The notes beneath the pieces are model-generated. The model was not told the origin of the DNA, did not search any database, and saw nothing but the letters and a program-made list of their open reading frames with translations. The position numbers were made by a program, and so were the translations under genes. A DNA stretch of 64,000 bases from Bacillota bacterium (GTDB lineage: Bacteria > Bacillota > Clostridia > Oscillospirales > Ruminococcaceae), in NCBI GenBank assembly GCA_023440965.1, contig JAEZRC010000007.1, forward strand, positions 248,001 to 312,000, written 5' to 3'. Positions 19,015 through 26,835 of this stretch are shown piece by piece. Numbering within the stretch: the stretch's first letter is position 1; every line of letters begins with the position of its first letter.

Positions 19015-19170
19015 ATGCCACAATAACCACTCAAACTCTGCAAATATCCCGGATGCCCGGAGCTTATCCGCTATGGCAGATATTGCTCGAAACATAAGCA
19101 ATCGTGAGCCGCAACTATAACCGATACCACCGCGATGCGAATTTTAATCAGCGGTACGGACGACAATGAA
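19015..19170 (+). pseudogene. Decayed phage-type HNH endonuclease fragment
   Basis: The plus strand encodes PLKLCKYPGCPELIRYGRYCSKHKQ, then after a frameshift NYNRYHRDANFNQRYG, the opening of many phage HNH endonucleases (two zinc-binding CxxxxC/CxxH pairs and a YDRYHRD-like block). A stop after MPQ, a stop at the CSKHKQS point and the frameshift make it non-functional. The catalytic HNH part is missing. Confidence 0.6.
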
Positions 19171-19221
19171 AGAAAATCCGAACGGCATACGCTGAATGAT
19201 TCGAGGAACAAAATATATTAA

Positions 19222-19256
19222 AAAACTCCGCTGAAATTTTCAGCGGAGTTTTGTTT
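19222..19256 (+). terminator. Rho-independent terminator downstream of the recombinase
   Basis: 15-bp arms 19222-19236 and 19238-19252 (AAAACTCCGCTGAAA and its mirror) followed by TTGTTTGTTT. It separates recombinase transcription from the cargo. Confidence 0.75.
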
Positions 19257-19720
19257 GTTTCGATTTACTAAAAAGATGTATACTCATTGTTTTATCTTGT
19301 AAATACTGTATAAACGTGTTATAATTCATTTAACTATTTAGCAGACGGAGGAAGTGGCAAATAATGAAGCTCATGATGAGCTATAATAGCTATGGACACT
19401 CCTGATTGATAAAGACTTCAAGAAAGGCGACATGATTGAAGTTAACGGTATAGAAATTTCACCATCAATACGATAAACCGAGGGACGAATGTCCAGACTG
19501 ATATTCTGCTACGGGTTTGTGAGGTTTTTGACTGCAATATCGGAGATATTTGCGATGCCGTTTCGAAAAACTCAGGGGAGGAAGAATCACAATGAGCAAT
19601 ACAAAATCTTATTCGTTACCAACACACTGGCATTTAAAAATGAGTTTGTCTGGTCAAGCTTTACTCACATGAATTACTGCTAACCAAAGCGGCGTAGACA
19701 GACCGTTTCTGCCCGAATCC
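19257..19720 (+). other. Degraded coding remnants between recombinase and cargo
   Basis: No intact gene is supported here. Broken plus-strand frames are visible, for example LLIDKDFKKGDMIEVNGIEIS near 19410-19460 interrupted by stops upstream, and a short frame from 19592 (MSNTKSYSLPTHW) with a good GGGAGG site that ends after 26 residues. The region looks like deletion-scarred leftovers of former cargo. Confidence 0.45.
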
Positions 19721-19724
19721 TACA

Positions 19725-19961
19725 ATGAATGTTGTGTTTTGGGAGAATCATCAGGGCACAAGTTATGATAAATCCCACAAAAATTTAAAAAAGAACCATG
19801 CTGCTGTGCTTGACCTGATTAGCAAATTCACCAATGAGGAACTGTTCGAGAAAAAGCATTTTTTATGGACTGGCACAACCAATCTTGGTAGTTACTGCGT
19901 TTCGGCTACCTCCAGCCATTACGACTGGGCACAGAAGAAAATGAAGGCGCTGAAAGGATAA
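19725..19961 (+). pseudogene. ClbS/DfsB-family (DUF1706) protein, N-terminally truncated
   Basis: The 78 residues match only the C-terminal half of the four-helix ClbS/DfsB family: NVVFWENHQGTSYDKSHKNLKKNHAAVL, then NEELFEKKHFLWTGTTNLGSYCVSATSSHYDWA. Full-length members are about 160-170 residues. The nominal ATG has no ribosome site and an adjacent frame reads LPESYNE, so a deletion plus frameshift probably removed the start. ClbS itself protects cells from the DNA-alkylating genotoxin colibactin; whether this branch does so is unknown. Confidence 0.65.
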
Positions 19962-19963
19962 CG

Positions 19964-20917
19964 ATGTTTCAGGATATTAAAACAAGAATAACCGAAGCTG
20001 AAGTAGGTAAAATTGTCGCCCTTGCAGCCATCGACGGCTCACCGGAGGGTGTGGCAAAAGAAGCCGAAAAGTATCTCTCATCGGATAATCTGCATTTTTA
20101 CGGCTGGCTTAATAACGATAAAATCCTCGGCATTTGCGGGTTTGAGATTCATGCACAAAAGATAGAGATTCATCTTATCGCGGTAGCAGAGGAATGTCAG
20201 CATCAGGGAATTGGCTCTGCTATGGTCACGGCATTGCGGAATATGTATCATCTGCCGCTTGAAGCGGAGACAGTCAAGGAAGCGGTCGGGTTTTATCGCA
20301 AGAGCGGCTTTGAGACAACTACTTTTCCAGACCTGGAGTGGGGTGAGAAGTACACCTGCACATTGAAATACCGTTGCCCGTGGGGTGACACAGACGATGA
20401 GCTTATGCGGGAATATCACGACACCCAGTGGGGTAAGCCTTGCTTTGACGAGCGAACCCTCTTTGAAATACTCACATTGGAAGGCGCACAGGCGGGGCTT
20501 TCCTGGTCTTGTGTGCTACATAGGCGAGAGAACTACCGCTTAGCCTTCGACGATTGGGACATTGTTAAAATTGCCGCCTATGGCGAGGATAAAATTGTAG
20601 AATTACTGGCGAATCCATGCATTATCCGCAACAAGCTGAAAATCCGCTCGACCATTGGGAATGCACAGGCGGTGCTAAAACTCGGTTCGCTATCCGATTT
20701 CATCTGGAGCTATGTGGATGGCAAACCTATTGTAAACGCATGGACTGACCAGCGCGAAATGCCAGCTAAAACGGATTTGTCCGACAGAATAAGCAAGGAT
20801 ATGAAAAAGAAGGGGTTTTCCTTTGTGGGCAGCACGATCATATACTCCTATCTGCAAGCCATTGGTGTGGTCAATGACCATATTATGAGTTGCGCGTTTC
20901 GGGAGGTTAGCAAATGA
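19964..20917 (+). CDS. GNAT acetyltransferase - 3-methyladenine DNA glycosylase I (Tag) fusion
   Basis: The C-terminal two thirds is a Tag-type glycosylase that removes N3-alkylated adenine. Its zinc-site residues are present: Cys in RCPWGDTDDELMREYHDTQWG, His in that segment, and His and Cys in VVNDHIMSCAF. The substrate-pocket block LFEILTLEGAQAGLSW is intact. The first 130 residues are a GNAT domain (HLIAVAEECQHQGIGSAMV is the acetyl-CoA loop). Stand-alone Tag is about 185-190 residues, so this is a 317-residue fusion. The ATG is coupled to the preceding fragment and the gene overlaps the next by ATGA. Confidence 0.9.
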   Translation: MFQDIKTRITEAEVGKIVALAAIDGSPEGVAKEAEKYLSSDNLHFYGWLNNDKILGICGFEIHAQKIEIHLIAVAEECQHQGIGSAMVTALRNMYHLPLEAETVKEAVGFYRKSGFETTTFPDLEWGEKYTCTLKYRCPWGDTDDELMREYHDTQWGKPCFDERTLFEILTLEGAQAGLSWSCVLHRRENYRLAFDDWDIVKIAAYGEDKIVELLANPCIIRNKLKIRSTIGNAQAVLKLGSLSDFIWSYVDGKPIVNAWTDQREMPAKTDLSDRISKDMKKKGFSFVGSTIIYSYLQAIGVVNDHIMSCAFREVSK

Positions 20918-21108
20918 GTGAGCTGAAATACACGGCCGAAGAGCTCACCGAAGCCCATTGTGCCTTGCTTTCCACTTTAAACAAGTGCGAAAAGATAGAC
21001 GCTGATAAATTACCTCAAGCACAGCGGACACTACTGAAACGGCGGATTGCCGCTTTGAAAATCGCGCTGAATTTGATTAGCGAGAAACTGGAGGAAATGT
21101 ATGGATAA
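20914..21108 (+). CDS. Small helical protein of unknown function
   Basis: 64 residues, predicted all-helical and charged (MSELKYTAEELTEAHCALLSTL through LISEKLEEMYG). It starts inside the glycosylase stop codon (ATGA overlap) and overlaps the next gene by 8 bases, so it is translationally coupled within the cargo operon. No family recognised. Confidence 0.65.
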   Translation: MSELKYTAEELTEAHCALLSTLNKCEKIDADKLPQAQRTLLKRRIAALKIALNLISEKLEEMYG

Positions 21109-21451
21109 CGAACGTGTCTATAAAATGATCTTTGCAGATGTCTACCCCTTTCTTGTGGCAAAGGCGGAGCGTAAAGGTAAATCCAAAGATGAGGTGGACA
21201 CCCTCATCTACTGGCTGACCGGCTACGATGCCGCCGGATTACAAGCACAGCTTGAAAAGCGCGTGGATACGAAGACCTTCTACAACCAAGCCCCGCAAAT
21301 CAATCCAAATGCTGATAAAATCAAGGGTGTAATTTGCGGCTGTCGCGTAGAAGAAATCACCGACCCGATTTATCAAAAAGTCCGCTGGCTGGATAAGCTG
21401 GTGGACGAGTTGGCCAAGGGCAAGGCGATGGAGAAAATTTTGAGGAAATAG
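21101..21451 (+). CDS. DUF2200 family protein
   Basis: 116 residues matching DUF2200 along the whole length: RVYKMIFADVYPFLVAKAERKGKSKDEVD, YWLTGYD, QAPQINPNADKIKGVICGCRVEEI, and the end LDKLVDELAKGKAMEKILR. Function unknown; such proteins are common as small cargo genes in Firmicutes and Proteobacteria. Coupled to its neighbours. Confidence 0.88.
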   Translation: MDNERVYKMIFADVYPFLVAKAERKGKSKDEVDTLIYWLTGYDAAGLQAQLEKRVDTKTFYNQAPQINPNADKIKGVICGCRVEEITDPIYQKVRWLDKLVDELAKGKAMEKILRK

Positions 21452-21461
21452 AGGATTTTAT

Positions 21462-21611
21462 ATGGCTAATCATTCCTTCTTCCAATCCGGCTTCAGTGGT
21501 ATAGAAGAACACCGACGGATACTTGAGCTTGAGGGTGTTGATGTGGTTAACGGTACCGTTGACCTTGAAAAATACAGATACACAGGAGCATGGTGTTATG
21601 TGGAAGTGTGA
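21462..21611 (+). CDS. Short protein, probable truncated fragment
   Basis: 49-residue frame starting MANHSFFQSGFSGIEEHRR with AGAGG in front. It overlaps the next gene by 14 bases. It looks like the start of a longer protein joined by deletion to the DUF1801 gene, but the parent family was not recognised. Confidence 0.4.
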   Translation: MANHSFFQSGFSGIEEHRRILELEGVDVVNGTVDLEKYRYTGAWCYVEV

Positions 21612-21996
21612 AAAATGTGGACGGGAGTTCAAAAACATAGAACAGAGCCATTATTGTGGTAAAATTGACAGTATTGACGCATATATCGCAGCCCAGCCAG
21701 AGGAAGTACGCCCACTTTTACAGCAAATCCGTCAAACAATTCGTGCCGCAGCACCCGAAGCAACCGAGAAAATTTCTTGGAGTATGCCGACATTTTGGCA
21801 TGGCGAAAACCTGATTCACTTTGCCGCATTTAAAAAGCATATTGGGCTTTATCCCGGCGGTGAGGCGACGACTACATTTGCAAAGCGGCTGCAAGACTGC
21901 AAAACCAGCAAGGGTACGATTCAACTGCCGCTTGGCAAGCCCATTGATTTTGCGCTGATTACCGATATTGTTAAATGGAGGCTTGAACAAAAATGA
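21598..21996 (+). CDS. DUF1801 protein with N-terminal zinc ribbon
   Basis: 132 residues. Residues 1-20 form a small zinc ribbon (WKCEKCGREFKNIEQSHYCG). The rest is a DUF1801/YdhG-type fold with the hallmark EKISWSMPTFWHGENLIHFAAFKKHIGLYPG. YdhG-like proteins have been linked to iron delivery in Bacillus; the function here is not established. The ATG at 21598 has an AGGAGC site, and the stop overlaps the next start (ATGA). Confidence 0.85.
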   Translation: MWKCEKCGREFKNIEQSHYCGKIDSIDAYIAAQPEEVRPLLQQIRQTIRAAAPEATEKISWSMPTFWHGENLIHFAAFKKHIGLYPGGEATTTFAKRLQDCKTSKGTIQLPLGKPIDFALITDIVKWRLEQK

Positions 21997-22343
21997 CCAC
22001 AACTATCAAAAATAACATCGCCATCGTCCATAACAACGAGGTTATCATTACCGATGGGCAGTCTGCTCTCGACTTCATTGCCACGGTAGGCTATGAGCAT
22101 AATGTGCATAAAATTGCCATCAACAAAGCCGCTGTCACCGAGGACTTTTTCAAGCTTTCCACAGGACTTGCAGGAGACATTGCTCAAAAATTCATCAATT
22201 ATCATGTGCGGTTTGCCATCATCGGTGATTTTTCTGGCTATACCAGCAAGCCGCTTCACGATTATATTTATGAGTGCAATCAGGGCAAACACTTGAATTT
22301 TGTTGCAACTGAAGAAGACGCAATTAGGAGATTGGGTAAATGA
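21993..22343 (+). CDS. DUF4180 family protein
   Basis: 116 residues with the DUF4180 pattern: VIITDGQSALDFIATVGYEHNVHKIAINKAAVTEDFF, then GLAGDIAQKFINYHVRFAIIGDFS. The C-terminus resembles the STAS-like fold typical of the family. Last gene of the cargo operon, followed by a terminator. Function unknown. Confidence 0.87.
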   Translation: MTTTIKNNIAIVHNNEVIITDGQSALDFIATVGYEHNVHKIAINKAAVTEDFFKLSTGLAGDIAQKFINYHVRFAIIGDFSGYTSKPLHDYIYECNQGKHLNFVATEEDAIRRLGK

Positions 22344-22406
22344 CCATTGACTTGCAAGATGAGATTACCTCTCAACAGGCTGATCCCGTTAACAATAGCC
22401 TCTGAC

Positions 22407-22436
22407 ATCCCGCTTCGGCGGGATTTTTTATTGCAC
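22407..22436 (+). terminator. Terminator of the element cargo operon
   Basis: ATCCCGC-TTCG-GCGGGAT stem with a UUCG tetraloop followed by TTTTTT, a strong intrinsic terminator. Confidence 0.9.
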
Positions 22437-22649
22437 GGCAAGCTCTATCCCATTTGGAATATTAAGAATGCGAAATAGGATAAATGGTGCGGCGAATATA
22501 GTTTTGTACAGCTGAATTCAGCATTTTCTGCATACATCATTTCCCGGCGGCAAGTGTTTTGAGTTACGGCAGACACAGAGCGAACATGGTTTAGTATTCT
22601 ATGTATTGTGCTACAATATATCAATTTCTGCGACAAAGTGTGTGATTAT
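22437..22649. other. Non-coding right end of the asnB element
   Basis: About 210 bases between the cargo terminator and attR. No convincing gene or ribosome site is seen on either strand. Confidence 0.5.
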
Positions 22650-22690
22650 GGGTGTTATCATGTAAAGGCTGATTCATCAGCACACTCACC
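22650..22690. other. attR of the asnB element
   Basis: Element arm GGGTGTTATCATGTAA (22650-22665), then TCAT at 22674-22677, then host CAGCACACTC. The arm is the inverse of the one at 17002-17017 and both lie 8 bases from the TC/GA dinucleotide, the symmetric arrangement expected of serine-integrase attP half-sites. Confidence 0.85.
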
Positions 22691-23815
22691 CGATAATGCC
22701 ACTGTTGAATGCTCTTTGACCTTTTTACAAAATAAAAGTAATGATGAATCAACATCTGCCATACCAGGCAAATCTCTTGCATCAACCGCAGTAAACAACG
22801 CTTCAACCAGCTGTGGTGTGTCAATTATAAATTTTTCATGCTTTGAACCAAGATATTCTGTCATTATATTTATATATTCATCATCTGCATTTGGCTGAAA
22901 TTTGCTTGATCTAAAGTATTTTTCGTTATCAACATAATCTACAGAAAATGTGTAAAGGGTTTCCCCTCTTTCTTTGAAATAACTGCTTGCTATTGAAGAT
23001 ATTATACTTGAATCAAGCCCGCCAGATAAAAAAGTACATACAGGAACATCAGAAACAAGCTGTCTTGTTATTGAATCACTAACAAGCTCTCTTGTTTTTT
23101 CAACAGTTTCTTCAAATGTATCATTAAACTCATTATCCTTCAGCTCCCAGTACTTATATTTTTTTAAACCCTCTTTTGAGAAAAATCCACACTCTGATGG
23201 CTCAATTTCATTGATATTGTTAAATACACCATATCCAGGTGTTCTGCCAGGCCCTAATAAAATTAGATCACAGATCGAATTCATATTTATTTCTGGTCGT
23301 ATTAAAGGATGACAAAGCAATGCCTTTATTTCCGATCCAAAGACAAACTCATTATTTATTAATGAATAGAATAATGGCTTTACGCCCATTCTGTCACGTG
23401 CAAAAAACAGCTTTTGTTCTTTTTCTTCCCATATAGCAAATGCAAATATTCCATTGAACTTTTCTACACATTTTTCTCCCCATTCGACATATGAAAAAAG
23501 AAGAACCTCCGTATCTGAATGTCCATTAAATTTATAATTTTTTAGAAGAAGTTCTTTTCTTATATCTTCTGTATTGTACAATTCCCCATTATATACTATC
23601 GTATATTTATTGTCGTCGGAAATAAAGCACATTGGCTGAATTCCATTTTCAATATCTACAACGCTAAGACGTGTATGTACAAGCGTTGCATTGTTTGTTT
23701 TATATATTCCATCCTGATCAGGCCCTCTCCTTTTCAAAGTAGCCTGCATATTAAAAAAAATTCTATTGCCATACCCACAATGATTAAAATTTATTGCTCC
23801 TGCTATTCCGCACAT
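22658..23815 (-). pseudogene. asnB: asnB 5' part: asparagine synthetase B, glutaminase and ATP-loop part
   Basis: N-terminal glutaminase domain beginning MCGIAGAIN with nucleophile Cys2, and the start of the synthetase domain with PP-loop FLSGGLDSSIISS. The frame is correct up to ALSGECADE and then reads four residues (SAFT) from element DNA to a stop at 22658. ATG at 23815 is chosen because AAGGTGG precedes it and Cys2 must be second. The missing C-terminus lies at 16,304-16,995. The product is probably inactive as a synthetase, though glutaminase activity of the stub is conceivable. Confidence 0.93.
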
Positions 23816-23914
23816 AATATATTCCACCTTAAAATAAATTTTAGGCGCTCTTATACCAATAAGAACGCCTTTGTTCAATACATTATATGTGACAGCAGCA
23901 ATTAATTTACAGTT

Positions 23915-24814
23915 TTATGGTGTCCTTTTAAGACTATTGTCTTCAAATGTAAATTCAGGAGTTTTAAAAGGATACTTTAAATCCTTAACCGAATACCATG
24001 GGCTCTTTGATTCTGGATTTTTAAGAACATGAATTTGCTGAGCAGGCATATAACCCTGAGCAAGCAAAAACATTTTCTCACCCTTATCATTCTCACACAT
24101 ATCAACTATAATTACGCAATGACCAGGAGTTCCGCCTTTTATAAAAATATCACCTATCTTCATATCACTTTTATCAATATTTATACATTCAGTTGATAAT
24201 GATAATGTTCCCGCATAAGTAAAAAGAACATCAAGATACTGCCTGAATGCTTTATAGCTACTATCAGGCTGTGCAATTTTTATTAAACTTGTTTTATTAC
24301 CTTCAACTATTAAGCGATATCCATCTCTGTATTTTATATAAGGGAATTCTTGCCCATTTGTAAGATGAAAATTAATTTTATCATATTGCTTTGATATAAA
24401 TAAATATTCACTTCTTAACCTTAATACCGAATCAGCGCACTGCTGAAGATTTTTCTTTCCAACATCTATTGATAAAACGGCTAAATGTACATTCTGCTTT
24501 GATTTTTTTGAATTATTATACAGCAAAACAGGGCTTCCATCAGGAAGTAGTTTTTGATTTCTCAAGAATTCGGCATATTCATCCCCTGTGGTTCTTTTAT
24601 ATCCTACCGGAACATTAATCCTTTGGGCAATAGTATTACCATTCTTATTAATATAAGAAATTACTTTATCCATTTCTTTTGCCTTCTGAGTAGTACTGGT
24701 TTTGTGTTTTTTATCATTTGAATTATTATAACTATTTATGCAATACAAAAGTACAAATACACCGGCAAATACCACTAATATAATTAAAACTATAGGAACA
24801 AGCTTTTTCAACAT
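23915..24814 (-). CDS. DUF4846 secreted/membrane-anchored protein
   Basis: 299 residues with one N-terminal membrane helix (LVPIVLIILVVFAGVFVLLYC). The remainder matches DUF4846: INVPVGYKRTTGDEYAEFLRN, then GDIFIKGGTPGHCVIIVDM and FLLAQGYMPAQQIHVLKNP, with a Cys/His pair reminiscent of a papain-like active site. Likely exported and active at the wall, but no function is established. AAGGAAGTGAT precedes the ATG. Confidence 0.83.
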   Translation of the reverse strand: MLKKLVPIVLIILVVFAGVFVLLYCINSYNNSNDKKHKTSTTQKAKEMDKVISYINKNGNTIAQRINVPVGYKRTTGDEYAEFLRNQKLLPDGSPVLLYNNSKKSKQNVHLAVLSIDVGKKNLQQCADSVLRLRSEYLFISKQYDKINFHLTNGQEFPYIKYRDGYRLIVEGNKTSLIKIAQPDSSYKAFRQYLDVLFTYAGTLSLSTECINIDKSDMKIGDIFIKGGTPGHCVIIVDMCENDKGEKMFLLAQGYMPAQQIHVLKNPESKSPWYSVKDLKYPFKTPEFTFEDNSLKRTP

Positions 24815-24929
24815 ATCACTTCCTTATAATGTAAATGATTATTTATTAATATAAACTATAAATTAACCAAAGTCAAATATTTTAATCTTAAAATTCACAG
24901 ATATTAGTATACACATACTTGTATTTTCG

Positions 24930-24958
24930 TTGACTTTTGAAGTGTTAAAGCGTATAAT
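24930..24958 (+). promoter_or_regulatory. Consensus promoter of the D-Asx/MurE-ArgB operon
   Basis: TTGACT (24930-24935), 17-base spacer and TATAAT (24953-24958), about 33 bases upstream of the first start codon. A near-perfect sigma-A match. Confidence 0.8.
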
Positions 24959-24991
24959 TAAAAGTTGTAATATTTAGTTAGGAGTTATAAT

Positions 24992-26824
24992 ATGTGCGGT
25001 TTTGTTGGTTTTTTAGATAACGATTCTTACGAGAAAAAAGATATTATTACTAATATGAGTAATGAAATAATTCATAGGGGTCCTGACAGTGCAGGATTTT
25101 TTGTTGAAAGCAATATTGCCTTAGGTTTCAGAAGGCTTAGTATAATTGACCTTGATGGCGGTAGCCAGCCAATAACAAATGAAGATGGTACACTTGTAAT
25201 TACATTTAATGGTGAAATTTACAACTATAAAGAACTTCGTATTAAACTTATTGAAAAAGGTCATGTTTTTAAGACAAACGCAGATACAGAAGTAATTCTT
25301 CATGGTTTCGAAGAATATGGTGAAAATATTGTACCAATGCTCCGTGGAATGTTTGCTTTTGTTATTTACAATAAAAAAACAAACGAACTGTTCGGTGCAA
25401 GAGATTATTTTGGCATTAAGCCATTCTACTATACAATAATGGATAGTGCTTTTATTTTTGGTTCTGAAATTAAAAGCTTTTTAAAACATCCAAAATTTAA
25501 AAAAGAGCTTAATAAAGATGCATTGAAAATGTATCTTATATTCCAATATTCTGTGCTTGACGAAACCTTCTTTAAGAATGTTTATAAATTAAAACAAGGT
25601 CATTATTTTAAATACAAAAATAATACGCTTGAAATTAAGCAATATTTTACTCCTGAATATAAAAGTAAGGATATGGAACAGAGTGAATGCGAAAAAGTAA
25701 TTAGTGAAACTATCGAAAGCAGTGTCAAATATCATCAGATAAGTGATGTTGAGGTTGGTGGGTTCCTTTCCTCAGGTGTTGACTCATCATATATTGTTTC
25801 TGTTGCAAAACCTGATAAAACCTACACTGTTGGCTTTGCAAATGACGGCTTTGATGAAACCACTTACGCAAAAGATTTATCAAATATACTTGAGATAAAT
25901 AATACAAGCAAGTTAATTTCTGGTGATGAGTTCTTTAATATCCTGCCAGAGGTTCAATATCATTCTGACGAGCCACACGCAAATCTTTCAGCCGTGCCAC
26001 TATATTATCTTGCGCAGCTTGCTGCAAAGGATGTTAAGGTTGTATTGTCTGGTGAGGGTGCTGACGAATTGTTCGGTGGTTATATAACATATACAGAAAG
26101 TCCAGTTGCTGCTGCATATAAAAAACTTCCACAAGGATTGAGAAATGCTGCTTTTAAGGTTGCTAAAAAACTCCCAAAAATGCATGGCGTAAACTTCTTC
26201 ATCAGAAATGCAAAAAATATTGAAGATAGCTATGTCGGACAAGCTTTCATTATGGGCAATGAGGAAGCAAACAGTATTCTAACAGATAAATACAAAAGCA
26301 ACATGAGATATCAGGATATAACAAAGCCTTACTTTGATAAGGTTAAGGACAAAGATACTATTATAAAGAAGATGTATCTTGATATGAATTTATGGCTACC
26401 GAATGATATTCTCTTAAAGGCTGACAAGATGACAATGGCTCATTCACTTGAACTAAGAGTACCTTACCTTGATAAAGTACTATTTAATGTTGCAAGAACT
26501 TTAAACAGTAAACAACTTATAAATGGTGAAACTACTAAATATGCTTTCAGAAAATGTGCTTTTAAGAAAATCCCTGAAGAATGGGCAAAACGCCCTAAGT
26601 TAGGATTCCTTGTTCCTTTCGTTGCATGGATTAAGGAAGAAAAATATTATAATATCGTCAAAGATTTATTTAATGAAGATTTTGTTTCTGAATTCTTTGA
26701 CAAAGATATATTGCTTGATATGCTTGAAAAACATTATAATAATAAAGGCAACTATGGTAGACGTATTTATACAATTTATTCCTTCTTAATATGGTATAAG
26801 GAGTATTTCATTAGGATTAAATAA
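24992..26824 (+). CDS. Asparagine synthase family amidotransferase (AsnB/AsnH-like)
   Basis: 610-residue glutamine amidotransferase. The N-terminus MCGFVGFLD gives nucleophile Cys2. The synthetase half has FLSSGVDSSYIVS as ATP loop, SGEGADELFGGY, and KMTMAHSLELRVPYLD. It may make asparagine. However, it is first in an operon with a D-aspartate ligase and an aspartate racemase. In Lactococcus lactis a protein of this family (AsnH) amidates the D-Asp cross-bridge of peptidoglycan, so that role is inferred here. It is distinct in sequence from the broken asnB next door. AGGAG precedes the ATG. Confidence 0.9.
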   Translation: MCGFVGFLDNDSYEKKDIITNMSNEIIHRGPDSAGFFVESNIALGFRRLSIIDLDGGSQPITNEDGTLVITFNGEIYNYKELRIKLIEKGHVFKTNADTEVILHGFEEYGENIVPMLRGMFAFVIYNKKTNELFGARDYFGIKPFYYTIMDSAFIFGSEIKSFLKHPKFKKELNKDALKMYLIFQYSVLDETFFKNVYKLKQGHYFKYKNNTLEIKQYFTPEYKSKDMEQSECEKVISETIESSVKYHQISDVEVGGFLSSGVDSSYIVSVAKPDKTYTVGFANDGFDETTYAKDLSNILEINNTSKLISGDEFFNILPEVQYHSDEPHANLSAVPLYYLAQLAAKDVKVVLSGEGADELFGGYITYTESPVAAAYKKLPQGLRNAAFKVAKKLPKMHGVNFFIRNAKNIEDSYVGQAFIMGNEEANSILTDKYKSNMRYQDITKPYFDKVKDKDTIIKKMYLDMNLWLPNDILLKADKMTMAHSLELRVPYLDKVLFNVARTLNSKQLINGETTKYAFRKCAFKKIPEEWAKRPKLGFLVPFVAWIKEEKYYNIVKDLFNEDFVSEFFDKDILLDMLEKHYNNKGNYGRRIYTIYSFLIWYKEYFIRIK

Positions 26825-26835
26825 GGAGAAGACAA

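Larger units (their letters stand above)
16992..22677. mobile_element. 5.68-kb large-serine-recombinase element inserted in asnB
   Basis: Bounded by TCAT at 16992-16995 and again at 22674-22677. The interior is visibly GC-richer than the surrounding AT-rich chromosome and all clear genes run on the plus strand: a small protein, the recombinase, phage-like remnants, then five to six small cargo genes. Excision at TCAT restores asnB in frame. There are no conjugation or phage structural genes, so it is an integrative islet or the remnant of a larger prophage or element; the decayed HNH endonuclease favours a phage ancestry. Confidence 0.92.

Noticed and set aside
16992..22677. Assembly misjoin as the cause of the split asnB
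   Set aside because: Shared TCAT core, symmetric arms and an adjacent serine recombinase are a specific integration signature.
24840..24990. Riboswitch or T-box leader before the D-Asx operon
   Set aside because: The promoter lies only about 33 bases from the start codon, leaving no room for a leader; no conserved T-box sequence seen.
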